Source: Acidisarcina sp.
Lineage (GTDB): Bacteria > Acidobacteriota > Terriglobia > Terriglobales > Acidobacteriaceae
Length of the DNA stretch: 64,000 nucleotides
Direction: 5' to 3'
Assembly (NCBI GenBank): GCA_035539175.1
Contig: DATLIY010000007.1
Coordinates: 124,001-188,000, forward strand
Shown here one piece after another: positions 9,359 to 17,580 of the stretch. Made by a program: the position numbers and the translations under genes. Each line of letters begins with the position of its first letter. Position 1 is the stretch's first letter. The notes beneath the pieces are model-generated. The model was not told where the DNA came from and made no database searches. It worked only from the letters and a program-made list of their open reading frames with translations.

Positions 9359-10499
9359 CTAGTCATCCAGATCGTCACCCGCTTCGACCGCCGCAGGCAC
9401 GCCGCCCTGCCGCCGCATCAGCAGATATCCGCGAATAAAAGGCTCCAGATAGCCATCCAATACGCGATCCACATCGCCCACTTCCACCTTCGTCCGGTGA
9501 TCCTTTGCGATGCGATAGGGCTGGAGGACGTAGGAGCGGATCTGCGAACCAAAATTAATTTCGAGCTTGGCGTCTTCCACCTGCTTGGTCACTGCCCGCT
9601 TCTTTTCCAGCTCATATTCGTACAGGCGCGAACGCAGCATCTTCATGGCCCGTTCGCGATTCTTATGCTGCGAACGCTCGTTCTGGCACTGCACCACGAT
9701 ATTTGTCGGCAAGTGGGTGATGCGGACGGCCGAGTCCGTGGTGTTCACATGCTGGCCGCCCTTGCCGCCGGAGCGGTAGGTATCCACACGCAGGTCTTCG
9801 CTCTTGATATCGATCTCGATCGAGTCATCAATCTCCGGCGATACATAGACGCTGGCAAACGAGGTATGCCTCCGCTTGGCCTGGTCAAACGGGGAAATGC
9901 GAACGAGCCGGTGAACCCCTATCTCTCCGCATAGCATCCCGTAGGAATTCTCTCCCGTGATCGTGAACGTTGCCGACTTGATGCCGGCTTCCTCCCCATC
10001 CTGGTAGTCGTTGACCTCTGTCTTGAAGCCTTGACGCTCTGCCCATCGCAGATACATTCGCATCAGCATCTCGGCCCAGTCCTGCGACTCCGTGCCGCCC
10101 GCACCGGGATGCACCGTGACAATCGCATTCAGAGGATCGGTCTCCTGAGAGAGCATGGTGCGCGATTCCAGCTCGTCGACAAACTCGCCGAGTGCGTGGA
10201 TCTCACGCTCCAGGTCCGCCTCGACAGGCTCGCCCTCCCGTGCCAGTTCGAAGTATGCCTCGATGTCGCCGGTTCGCCGCGTCAACTCGGCGGCATCCGC
10301 CAGACGCGACTCCAGTCGCTTGCGATCACGCATAAGTGGTTGAGAGAGTGCGGGATTGGACCAGAGGCCGGGGTCCGAGAGCTTCGCCTCGACGGAAGCT
10401 AGCTCGCTGCGCTGTCGTGCGGGGTCAAAGATACTCCCGCAGGTCGCGAACTTTTTCGCTCACCTGGGTGTAGGCGAATTCGAGTTCGTTGATTGTCAT
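9359..10499 (-). CDS. prfB: Peptide chain release factor 2, expressed through a programmed +1 frameshift
   Basis: Two frames make one protein. Frame 1 starts at the ATG at 10499 (MTINELEFAYTQVSEKV) and reaches an in-frame TGA at 10427-10425 after 24 codons. Skipping one T at CTT-TGA-C continues as DPARQRSELASVEAKLS into the long downstream frame, giving 379 aa in total. The long part holds the RF2 hallmarks: HPGAGGTESQDWAEMLMRMY, RSGGKGGQHVNTTDSAVRI with the GGQ tripeptide, and the class-I release-factor C-terminus. An SD-like GGGAG lies just before the slip site. The start overlaps the lnt stop by one base (TGATG), so translation is coupled to lnt. Confidence 0.97.
10425..10430 (-). promoter_or_regulatory. 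prfB: RF2 autoregulatory frameshift site
   Basis: On the minus strand the codons read CTT TGA C, preceded by GGGAGTAT, which supplies the internal Shine-Dalgarno-like sequence. When RF2 is scarce, slow termination at TGA lets the ribosome slip +1 and make full-length RF2. The arrangement matches the well-known bacterial prfB site at the expected codon position (~25). Confidence 0.95.
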
Positions 10500-12157
10500 C
10501 ACGTAAGGAGACCTGTCTTTTCAAGAAGAATCTGGCGGCGGCGAATGTACAACAACTTCCCCGCCCGTGCCGTTGCCACTATCGCGATTATGGCACACAG
10601 GATTGCAAAGATGTCGCCATGGGTCGAATAGAAGGTCAGGTCGTCACGGAACCCATAGCTGCCATAGAGCGAACTCTGCTGATTCCGCGGGATGCTTACC
10701 GTCAACCGGCCATAGGGATCGATGATGGTTGTCGTGCCGTTATTGGTATCGCGAAGGATCCAGCGCCGGTTTTCAATGGCACGCATGCGCGCCATGTTGA
10801 GGTGCTGCCAGGGAGCGCTGGTGTCTCCATACCATCCGTCATCGGAGATGTTCACGAAGACCTCGGCTCCATTCACCGCAAACTGGCGTACCTCGTCGGC
10901 AAAGATCGATTCGTAGCAGATAAAGACTCCGTAGCGGTGCCCGCTGGTGCGAAAGACCTTGCGATACTCCCCGCGCCCAAAGTCAGAGACATTCCGGGTC
11001 AGGTGGCCCGCGAACGTGAGCAGATTCTTGAAGGGCACGTACTCGCCAAACGGTACCAGGTGAATCTTGTCATAGCGCCCGACAAACTGTCCGCTGGGCG
11101 CAACTATCTGTGCCGAGTTAAATATCTGGTAGCTCTCCGGCTTTACATCGATCCCTATAATTCCGGCAATCACCGAAGCGCCGGTCTCCGTTGCAAGCCG
11201 GCGCATCACGTCCTGAAAGCGCGGATCTATATCTCGAAATGCAGTAGGTGCTTCCGGCCAGACGATCACCGCTGGTAATTTCGCAGGTTGCGTACAGGGA
11301 ACCTCGATCGATGGCGCACCCGTCTCCGGCATCCCGGCGATATAGGTGCCGCAGGTTTGCTTGCTCAAGGCTGAAAAAGCCTGGGCATGCGCGTCATAGT
11401 CTGCGCCTACCCAGTCCTGATTGCTCTTTACGCTCAAGTTAGGCTGCATGAGAACGGCGGTTGCCTGCGTAGGCTGCTGAGGCGGGGGGAAGAAATGCCC
11501 CATCTGCAGGCAGACTGCAAGCAGCAACCCCACAACGCCAAGCTGTAGCTGGAGTTTGCGAGTGCCCGCCAGAAGCGCCGCCGCCAGCAGCGCACTAACG
11601 GATGCCAGCAGGAAAGATAGTCCATACACGCCTGTGATGGTTGCAATCCGGGTCAGCCAGTAGTTCTCTACCTGTGAGTAGCCCAGTTGGTCCCACGGAA
11701 CACTGGTGATGCGGGACGCGGCAAACTCCAGCGCCACCCAGAATATGGGAACCGCCAGCAAGGCTGGCAGGTTCCGGCCAAAGCTTTTGCGCATGAGCGC
11801 GATAAAAAATCCAAATAGCGCGAAGTAAAGCCCGAGAACAAGGCTGTATCCCAGTAGAATCGCCGCGGAAGCAGCCGCTGAAATTCCACCGTAGTAGAAC
11901 ATCGTCTGGTAGATCCAGTAGCAATTCCCCAGATACCAAAGCACACCCGTAAGGTATGCAAGCAGCGCGCTACGGCGCAGATAATGCGGCTCGGCCACAC
12001 GATTGCCATGCAGCAACGCAAAAATCAGCGGTACCAGCGCCGCCCAGCCAAAGACCGTACGCCACCAGGGCACTGGCCCGGCGATCGGAAACGGCAGCAA
12101 GAGAAGAAACGCGGACAGGACTGCATGGACCCAAGGCAGATTCTTGAGCGTATTCAT
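10499..12157 (-). CDS. lnt: Apolipoprotein N-acyltransferase
   Basis: 552 aa. N-terminal half: about seven membrane helices (FLLLLPFPIAGPVPWWRTV, GWAALVPLIFAL and following). C-terminal half: a nitrilase-type periplasmic domain with the expected triad context: VIVWPEAPTAF (Glu), GRYDKIHLVPFGEYVPF (Lys) and GVFICYESIF (Cys). It adds the third acyl chain to diacylglyceryl-modified lipoproteins. This fits a genome with many lipoproteins; at least four are predicted in this window. Its stop overlaps the prfB start. Confidence 0.95.
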   Translation of the reverse strand: MNTLKNLPWVHAVLSAFLLLLPFPIAGPVPWWRTVFGWAALVPLIFALLHGNRVAEPHYLRRSALLAYLTGVLWYLGNCYWIYQTMFYYGGISAAASAAILLGYSLVLGLYFALFGFFIALMRKSFGRNLPALLAVPIFWVALEFAASRITSVPWDQLGYSQVENYWLTRIATITGVYGLSFLLASVSALLAAALLAGTRKLQLQLGVVGLLLAVCLQMGHFFPPPQQPTQATAVLMQPNLSVKSNQDWVGADYDAHAQAFSALSKQTCGTYIAGMPETGAPSIEVPCTQPAKLPAVIVWPEAPTAFRDIDPRFQDVMRRLATETGASVIAGIIGIDVKPESYQIFNSAQIVAPSGQFVGRYDKIHLVPFGEYVPFKNLLTFAGHLTRNVSDFGRGEYRKVFRTSGHRYGVFICYESIFADEVRQFAVNGAEVFVNISDDGWYGDTSAPWQHLNMARMRAIENRRWILRDTNNGTTTIIDPYGRLTVSIPRNQQSSLYGSYGFRDDLTFYSTHGDIFAILCAIIAIVATARAGKLLYIRRRQILLEKTGLLT

Positions 12158-12231
12158 CGGGCAGAGTCTACCATTCTCCGTCGCATCATAATTCGTTCCA
12201 CGTGCCTCTCTTCAGGTTACAATTCAGCATC

Positions 12232-12363
12232 ATGCTACAGGAACTCCTCCACTTCGCGATGCATGTACTAACCATCACCTTTTTTATTGGAATGGCTGGC
12301 TCGTCCATCGTTGTCGTCATCAGTTTTGTTGAGGACCTCGTGGAACTCTTTGGACAAGAATGA
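12232..12363 (+). CDS. Predicted 43-aa single-span membrane peptide
   Basis: ATG at 12232 to TGA at 12361-12363. The product is a short amphipathic lead (MLQELLHFAMHVL), a strongly hydrophobic span (ITFFIGMAGSSIVVVI) and an acidic tail (SFVEDLVELFGQE). That topology is protein-like rather than random. It sits alone between the divergent lnt start and the permease gene, 116 bp before the permease start. No strong ribosome-binding site is visible. From memory, similar ~40-residue peptides with a VVVxISFxEDxxxLF ending occur in acidobacterial genomes, but I could not check this. Confidence 0.5.
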   Translation: MLQELLHFAMHVLTITFFIGMAGSSIVVVISFVEDLVELFGQE

Positions 12364-12479
12364 CCGCCCTCCACACCAAAGACGTTGTTGACTGCATCGA
12401 AATTCAGACATACACTCAGCCCTGGGCGGCAAACAGTTACAGAATCTTCGATTAGCTAGCTTTGAAACAAACCTTATCC

Positions 12480-14852
12480 ATGGATCAAACTACCACCCAG
12501 GCTCCTTCAAATCGTGTACGGCTGGTAGTGGCGTCCTCGGTGATGCTCACCTTCATCTCCTTCTGGCGAGCCGCAGCTATCGTCCTCAATGATCTGGGCT
12601 CCTCCGCTTTCTACGCCGGAGGCATTTCGGAAGAAGCCGTCGGCAAGTCCGCCCCCTGGTTCATCCTCGGAGTTATGCTCTTCTCCTTCGCGGTGCGAGC
12701 CGTTTATGTGGAGAGTTGTTCCATGTTCACGCGCGGCGGCGTTTACCGCGTGGTCAAAGAAGCACTTGGCGGAACCTTTGCTAAGCTCAGCGTCTCCGCC
12801 CTGATGTTTGACTACATCCTTACGGGACCAATATCCGGCGTGTCTGCCGGACAGTATATTACGGGCCTGCTCAATGAAATGATGTCGGTAAGCGCGATGC
12901 ATGGGTGGTTGCCCCATGCTCTTCTAAACGCGAACCAACAGGCAACGCAACTGCCCATGAATGGAACCTCTGCTGTGCTGGCAGCGGCGGTGACCATCTT
13001 TTACTGGTGGCAGAACATCAAGGGCATTGAAGAATCCAGCGACCGGGCGATGGAAGCTATGAAGATCACGACCGTCATGGTCGTCATCCTTCTCGTCTGG
13101 GGCATTTATTCCGCCATCCACCTTGGCGCAAAACTCCCTCCATTCCCCACTCCATCTCATCTGCATTTCAGCAGTGACGCCCTTGGTCTCTTTCGGCATA
13201 CGAAGGCCGCCGGAGCTCTCGGCCTCTTCGGCGTCATCATGGCCTTTGGCCACTCCGTCCTGGCGATGAGCGGCGAGGAGTCCCTTGCCCAGGTCAACCG
13301 TGAAATCGAACACCCCAAGCTGAAGAATCTCAAGCGTGCCGCGATTGTGATCGCGATCTACAGCCTCGTGTTCACCGGCATGGCATCGATGCTCGCCGTA
13401 ATGCTGATTCCCGACGCGGTTCGCGTGCCCATCTATCGCGATAACCTGATCGCTGGAATGGCGATGTATATGGTAGGCCCGCAGGTATTGCGGATTGCCT
13501 TCCGCGTCTTTGTCGTTGTTGTTGGATTCCTCATCCTCTCTGGCGCGATCAATACCTCCATGATTGGCTCGACCGGCGTATTGATGCGGGTAGCAGAGGA
13601 TGGCGTTCTTACGGACTGGTTCCGTAAACCGCAGAAGCGCTATGGCACCAGCTACCGCATCGTGAACATGGTTGCGCTCCTCCAACTTTTCACGATCATA
13701 GCCAGCCGGGGCAATGTCATCACCCTGGGCGAAGCGTACGCCTTTGGCGTCATCTGGAGCTTTACGTTCAACAGCCTGGCAATGCTCGTCCTGCGCTACA
13801 AGTACAAGGGCGAGCGCGGATGGAAGGTGCCACCAAACTTCCGTATCGGCAAGCTGGAAATTCCGGTCGGCCTGACCTCCGTCTTCATGGTTCTGGTCTG
13901 TACGGCCATCGTGAACTTCTTTACCAAGACGGTCGCTACGGTGAGCGGGGTCGCTTTTGCGGCCACCTTCTTCTGCATATTCAGCTTCTCGGAACGGCAG
14001 ATTAAACGGCGCCATGCCATAACTACCCAGCAGATGAAGGAGCACTTCCAGCTTGAGCATGAAGACACGGTGGGCCGTGAAGCGCTGAAGATAAAGACCG
14101 GCAGTGTAATGGTCACCATGCGCGATGCGGCGAATCCGTTTGCACTCAAATGGGCGCTGGCACGTACGGACACAGACGTGCAGGACATCGTCGTTCTTAC
14201 CGCTCGCGTCATGGGCGTTGGCGGACCGGAATATGTCGAAGCGTCCGAGCAGTTATTCAGCGAACATGAGCAGATGGTCTTCACCAAAGCCGTGTCCGTA
14301 GCGGAGAGCTTTGGAAAGCATATCTCCCTGCTGGTAGTACCTGCCGGCGATGTCTTCGCAGCTCTGGTTCAGACCGCAAACTCGCTGGAAGCCGACGCTG
14401 TAGTCTCTGGACTATCCAGTCGAATGACTGCGGAAGACCAGGCATTTCATGTCGGCCAGGCGTGGGAAGTGATCCCAGATCCCAAACGTCAGTTCACCTT
14501 TTACGTAGTTGCCCCTGATGGCGAGGCACAGGCATTTCACATTGGTCCGCATGTACCCACGCTACAGGCCGATGACGTGCAGCTTGTCCATCGCCTATGG
14601 CTAAACTTCCACCGTGATCCGGATATGCAGAGTCTGCATCACAGCGATATCGTCACTTATGCTTTAACCCGTCTGGCCACAGAGTATGCACGCGATAAGG
14701 AGGAGACACTGAAAGATATGCGCCGCTCCGCCCTTAGCGGCCACCAGGTGAGAAGTCTAGGTTCTTCTTATCCAGAACTAACTGAGCAACCTTCCAATGT
14801 ATCCATGCCTGCTCCCAAGGGCTTTAATGATCCCAACGATACGGAACCTTAG
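12480..14852 (+). CDS. APC-superfamily permease with C-terminal UspA-like domain
   Basis: 790 aa from the ATG at 12480 (a TTG 18 nt upstream is an alternative; neither has a clear ribosome site). Residues ~15-510 hold about 12 membrane helices in APC amino-acid/polyamine transporter style, with VRLVVASSVMLTFISFWRAA, the loop FTRGGVYRVVKEALGGTFA and FGVIMAFGHSVLAMSGEESL. Residues ~540-700 form a soluble UspA-like domain (GSVMVTMRDAANPFALKWAL, DIVVLTARVMGVGG, LEADAVVSGLSSRM). Substrate unknown. The fused stress-protein-like tail suggests regulation of transport by nucleotide or cellular state, which is inference. Confidence 0.88.
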   Translation: MDQTTTQAPSNRVRLVVASSVMLTFISFWRAAAIVLNDLGSSAFYAGGISEEAVGKSAPWFILGVMLFSFAVRAVYVESCSMFTRGGVYRVVKEALGGTFAKLSVSALMFDYILTGPISGVSAGQYITGLLNEMMSVSAMHGWLPHALLNANQQATQLPMNGTSAVLAAAVTIFYWWQNIKGIEESSDRAMEAMKITTVMVVILLVWGIYSAIHLGAKLPPFPTPSHLHFSSDALGLFRHTKAAGALGLFGVIMAFGHSVLAMSGEESLAQVNREIEHPKLKNLKRAAIVIAIYSLVFTGMASMLAVMLIPDAVRVPIYRDNLIAGMAMYMVGPQVLRIAFRVFVVVVGFLILSGAINTSMIGSTGVLMRVAEDGVLTDWFRKPQKRYGTSYRIVNMVALLQLFTIIASRGNVITLGEAYAFGVIWSFTFNSLAMLVLRYKYKGERGWKVPPNFRIGKLEIPVGLTSVFMVLVCTAIVNFFTKTVATVSGVAFAATFFCIFSFSERQIKRRHAITTQQMKEHFQLEHEDTVGREALKIKTGSVMVTMRDAANPFALKWALARTDTDVQDIVVLTARVMGVGGPEYVEASEQLFSEHEQMVFTKAVSVAESFGKHISLLVVPAGDVFAALVQTANSLEADAVVSGLSSRMTAEDQAFHVGQAWEVIPDPKRQFTFYVVAPDGEAQAFHIGPHVPTLQADDVQLVHRLWLNFHRDPDMQSLHHSDIVTYALTRLATEYARDKEETLKDMRRSALSGHQVRSLGSSYPELTEQPSNVSMPAPKGFNDPNDTEP

Positions 14853-14952
14853 AAGCTAGATGCTGCACTGCAATTCCCTGCTCGATACCATTTCTCTTGC
14901 TCTCCCATATCCCACCTTCCTCCACAATTAGCATCTAACTCCCGAGTTATTC

Positions 14953-14972
14953 TCTTTGACATTTGTCAAAGA
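14953..14972. promoter_or_regulatory. Inverted repeat upstream of the small basic protein gene
   Basis: Arms TCTTTGAC (14953-14960) and GTCAAAGA (14965-14972) are perfect inverted copies around a 4-base ATTT spacer, about 75 bp upstream of the GTG at 15048. The size and symmetry fit a dimeric-repressor operator or a short hairpin in the leader. The regulator is unknown. Confidence 0.4.
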
Positions 14973-15047
14973 AGGAGTATTTTGCGTATCGTGAAGTTAA
15001 GGCAAGTCTTAGGCTTTGCAACGAGAGAAGGCTTAAGAGGAGGAAGA

Positions 15048-15317
15048 GTGCAGGTTTCAGAGATCCTACAGGAAATCGACAAAGAGATATCCAGGTTGCA
15101 GCAAGTTAGAGCCCTCTTGGCGGGAGATACTGCGAATGAGGCTCCCAGGCGCCGTGGCCGGAAGAAAAAGGTAGTGACCAGCTCTTCAACAGCAGCAAAG
15201 ACGGTTGGAAAAACCAAGAGAAAGCTAAGTCCAGAAGGCCGCAAACGAATTGCGGATGCTATGAAGCGGCGTTGGGCCGAACGGAAGAAGCAACAGGCGG
15301 CGAAAGCCGTAAAGTAG
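15048..15317 (+). CDS. Small basic protein: coiled-coil head plus KR-rich LSxEGRxRIAxAxxxRW tail
   Basis: 89 aa from the GTG at 15048, chosen because AGGAGG lies 4 nt upstream and because the resulting N-terminus (MQVSEILQEIDKEISRL) lines up with that of the paralogue at 35906-36202 (MTRAEILIEIEGEIAKL). An upstream TTG at 14982 with its own AAGGAG is a weaker alternative. Residues 1-27 are a helical/coiled-coil segment. The middle is AT-hook-like (RRRGRKKK) and Ala/Ser/Thr/Lys-rich. The tail reads KLSPEGRKRIADAMKRRWAE. The composition suggests a nucleic-acid-binding protein resembling NUMOD3-type or histone-H1-like tails; the function is unknown. A perfect hairpin terminator follows 23 bp after the stop. 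Confidence 0.75.
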   Translation: MQVSEILQEIDKEISRLQQVRALLAGDTANEAPRRRGRKKKVVTSSSTAAKTVGKTKRKLSPEGRKRIADAMKRRWAERKKQQAAKAVK

Positions 15318-15340
15318 TCGGGCCTGCAAAAGCTCCCAAG

Positions 15341-15377
15341 AACAAAGGGCAGATCGAATAGCGATCTGCCCTTTGTT
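15341..15377. terminator. Bidirectional intrinsic terminator, 16-bp perfect stem
   Basis: Arms 15341-15356 and 15362-15377 are exact inverted copies (AACAAAGGGCAGATCG and its complement) around a 5-base loop. The A-rich left end and T-rich right end give a U-tract in both directions. It lies between the convergent small basic protein and UPF0173 genes and can serve both. Confidence 0.9.
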
Positions 15378-15394
15378 TGTTCTTATACATCAAG

Positions 15395-16105
15395 CTACTG
15401 TAAGGTTTCTCCGGCCTTTATCTTTGCAACTTCAATCCCGCTATCTTTCAAATGCTCTGCCAACTCTTTCGGTGTACCCTTTAGCGGCGGAAATGTTCCA
15501 TAGTGAATCGGCAGAACTATCCTGGCGCCTAGATACTTCGCAGCCAGCGCCGCCTCTCGCGGTCCCATCGTGTAGTGGCCTCCAATCGGCAGCATGGCTA
15601 CCTCAGGAGAATACAGTTCGCGGATGAGCTTCATATCACTGAAGACCGCGGTATCTCCAGCGTGATAGAGCACGGGTCCATTATCGATGGTGAGCACAAA
15701 TCCCGCCGGCTCGCCGCCATAGATCGTCTTATCCCCATCGTGAATACCAGAAGAATGCTTTGCTTCGACCATCGTCAGAACCACATCCTGGAAGCGAACC
15801 GATCCTCCAATATTCATCCCATTCGTCTGGGTAACTCCCTTGGAAGCAAGCCAGCTCGCGACTTCAAAGATCGCCACAACCATGCAGTTGTGCTTCTTCG
15901 CCTGCGTCGCCGCATCTGCGATGTGGTCAAAGTGCCCATGTGTGACCACGATCAGGTCTAGCTTTTCAGGAAGCTTATAGTTCTTTGGGAAACTGGGATT
16001 CTGCTCGATAAACGGATCGATCAGGATAGATGTTCCACCGCCGGTAAGAACATGAACGGTAGCGTGTCCCAGCCACGTAACTACTGTTCCGCGCAACTTG
16101 CTCAT
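15395..16105 (-). CDS. UPF0173 metallo-beta-lactamase-fold hydrolase (YtkL-like)
   Basis: 236 aa. Beta-lactamase-fold metal ligands are present: VVTHGHFDHIADAA (HxHxDH-type), VLYHAGDTAVFSDMK, LPIGGHYTMGPREAALAAKY and IVLPIHYGTFPPLKGTP. This set is the UPF0173 signature (YtkL, and the archaeal and thermophile homologues). The substrate is unknown. It is convergent with the small basic protein gene and 30 bp downstream of the methyltransferase gene on the same strand, so the two are probably co-transcribed. Confidence 0.92.
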   Translation of the reverse strand: MSKLRGTVVTWLGHATVHVLTGGGTSILIDPFIEQNPSFPKNYKLPEKLDLIVVTHGHFDHIADAATQAKKHNCMVVAIFEVASWLASKGVTQTNGMNIGGSVRFQDVVLTMVEAKHSSGIHDGDKTIYGGEPAGFVLTIDNGPVLYHAGDTAVFSDMKLIRELYSPEVAMLPIGGHYTMGPREAALAAKYLGARIVLPIHYGTFPPLKGTPKELAEHLKDSGIEVAKIKAGETLQ

Positions 16106-16135
16106 AAAGAAATTCCCTCCACCTGGAGTTCCCGG

Positions 16136-16801
16136 CTATCGAGTAATGATCACTTCGTAGACGTTATCTTTCGCGAGAAAGAATTTGTAGTTGCTATACG
16201 CCTCGAATATCTTCTCGATACCCCGGTTGGTAAAAACCCTTTGCACCGGATAGTGTTCGCTCTCCTGCATCTCAATACTGTCCGAATCCGTAAGATGGTA
16301 GCGACAAAACGCGGTCTCCGCGCCTGCCTTCTTCGTGTGGAACAGTGCAAGAATCCGCCCGCCGGGTTGCATGCAGGAATGGAATCTCTCGATCACAGGA
16401 GCAATCATGGGCTCGGGCAGATAATCCAGCGTTGTCCATAAAAGAACGACATCGAACATCCGTCCTGAGAATTCAAGGTTCTGTGCCAGAAATGCTTCCG
16501 TGTCGTATTGCTCAGCGGCCCCTTCTTCGCCCTCAGCCGCTGGCTTCACCCAGTCTGGCTTCATCGCTTCATGCACAATGTCCGCCATGTAGACACTATG
16601 GCCAAGGCCGGTGAGGAAGTTGATATTCGAGGGAGACGTCGGGCCGATGTCGAGAATGCGCAGGTTTGGCTCGGCTTTCAGGTGCTTCAGCATAGCGGAC
16701 CAGCCGCTCGAATGCCGAGGCACACGAGGACCTGAGAGCAATGTGGGGCTCTCTGAGCGGCGATCGCCAGAATGACTTCGTTGGAATATCTTACGCAGCA
16801 C
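16136..16801 (-). CDS. SAM-dependent methyltransferase of unknown substrate
   Basis: 221 aa. Class-I Rossmann methyltransferase features: LRILDIGPTSPSNINFLTG (motif I variant), HSVYMADIVHEAM (acidic residue after beta 2), FDVVLLWTTLDYLPEP (motif IV) and CMQPGGRILALFHT. The final third (FCRYHLTDSDSIEMQ to the C-terminus) is family-specific and I do not recognise it. It lies between the bactofilin and UPF0173 genes, all on the minus strand with gaps of 30 and 55 bp, suggesting one transcript. Confidence 0.8.
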   Translation of the reverse strand: MLRKIFQRSHSGDRRSESPTLLSGPRVPRHSSGWSAMLKHLKAEPNLRILDIGPTSPSNINFLTGLGHSVYMADIVHEAMKPDWVKPAAEGEEGAAEQYDTEAFLAQNLEFSGRMFDVVLLWTTLDYLPEPMIAPVIERFHSCMQPGGRILALFHTKKAGAETAFCRYHLTDSDSIEMQESEHYPVQRVFTNRGIEKIFEAYSNYKFFLAKDNVYEVIITR

Positions 16802-16856
16802 GTTCCCGTCTTCCCAGTCGACAGCACGCTGGCAACTGTTGCTGGTCCCCGCTCAA

Positions 16857-17267
16857 TTAGCCGCGGACCGGCAGGGTGGAGTGGGCGCCCTGCGCTGCCG
16901 AGGTTACAGGCGCCTCAACTTTGGCTGCGGAGGGTGCTGACACTAAGTCTACCTTGCCGGTGAAGTTTGCATTTTCCTCAATGGAAAGACGAGCTGCCCG
17001 AATGTCGCCCAGCAAAGTTGCACCTTGCCGAAGCTCCACTCTGCCAGTCGCAAGAATGTTCCCAGTAAGCACGCCCTGCACAATTACATCCCGTGCAGAG
17101 ACATTCGCCTGTACACGGGCGTTCGCGCCAACGGTCAGCCGGCTATCCGAGAGCGTAATGGTTCCCTCAATATGCCCGTCAACCACCAGGTCTTCGTTGC
17201 CCTTCACTTCTCCGCGGATTTCCACGGATTTGCCTATCACCGCTGCAGCGTTCTCACCTGGAATCAT
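16857..17267 (-). CDS. Bactofilin (polymer-forming cytoskeletal protein)
   Basis: 136 aa. The central bactofilin beta-helix (DUF583) spans residues ~10-108 with repeating turns: VIGKSVEIRGEVKGNEDLVV, DGHIEGTITLSDSRLTVG, ANVSARDVIVQGVLTGNI and GRVELRQGATLLGDIRA. A short Ala/Pro/Ser tail follows. Bactofilins self-assemble into filaments without nucleotide and help position envelope or polysaccharide machinery. No membrane-targeting M23 peptidase partner is adjacent. Probably the first gene of a bactofilin-methyltransferase-UPF0173 run. Confidence 0.92.
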   Translation of the reverse strand: MIPGENAAAVIGKSVEIRGEVKGNEDLVVDGHIEGTITLSDSRLTVGANARVQANVSARDVIVQGVLTGNILATGRVELRQGATLLGDIRAARLSIEENANFTGKVDLVSAPSAAKVEAPVTSAAQGAHSTLPVRG

Positions 17268-17580
17268 TTATCTCTCCTCAATCCATCTGGGACTCAATCG
17301 AACTATACGAAACACTTGAAGCGTGCCGCAATCGCCCGGCACATGAAAGAAGCCCTTTGAACCATCAGCGATACGCCCTTGCCCGTCGTTTTCCCGCTCG
17401 GCGTATCTTTGTGGCCGCCCATCAACACGTCGCTACAACAACACAACTGCAACATACTTGCCGGTTGAACCTCTTCGAGACAACTTGCGTCTAATCAAAC
17501 AGGAGAATGATTGTGATAGCCGATCGGTGAGTTCTCCCACGAAGAATTCCTATGCGAGTATTTTGGTAGATATAACTTCG
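17268..17580. other. Divergent intergenic region, bactofilin / exported protein
   Basis: 313 bp between the diverging starts. The only structure seen is an 8-bp inverted repeat, GATACGCC (17370-17377) and GGCGTATC (17400-17407), with a 22-base loop. Promoters for both genes must lie here, but no box stands out. The frame of the downstream gene stays open back to 17458; I consider that part non-coding. Confidence 0.5.

Noticed and set aside
12924-14060. 378-codon minus-strand open frame inside the permease gene
   Set aside because: Composition rich in His/Asp/Arg typical of the antisense of membrane-protein codons; no motif, no start signal.
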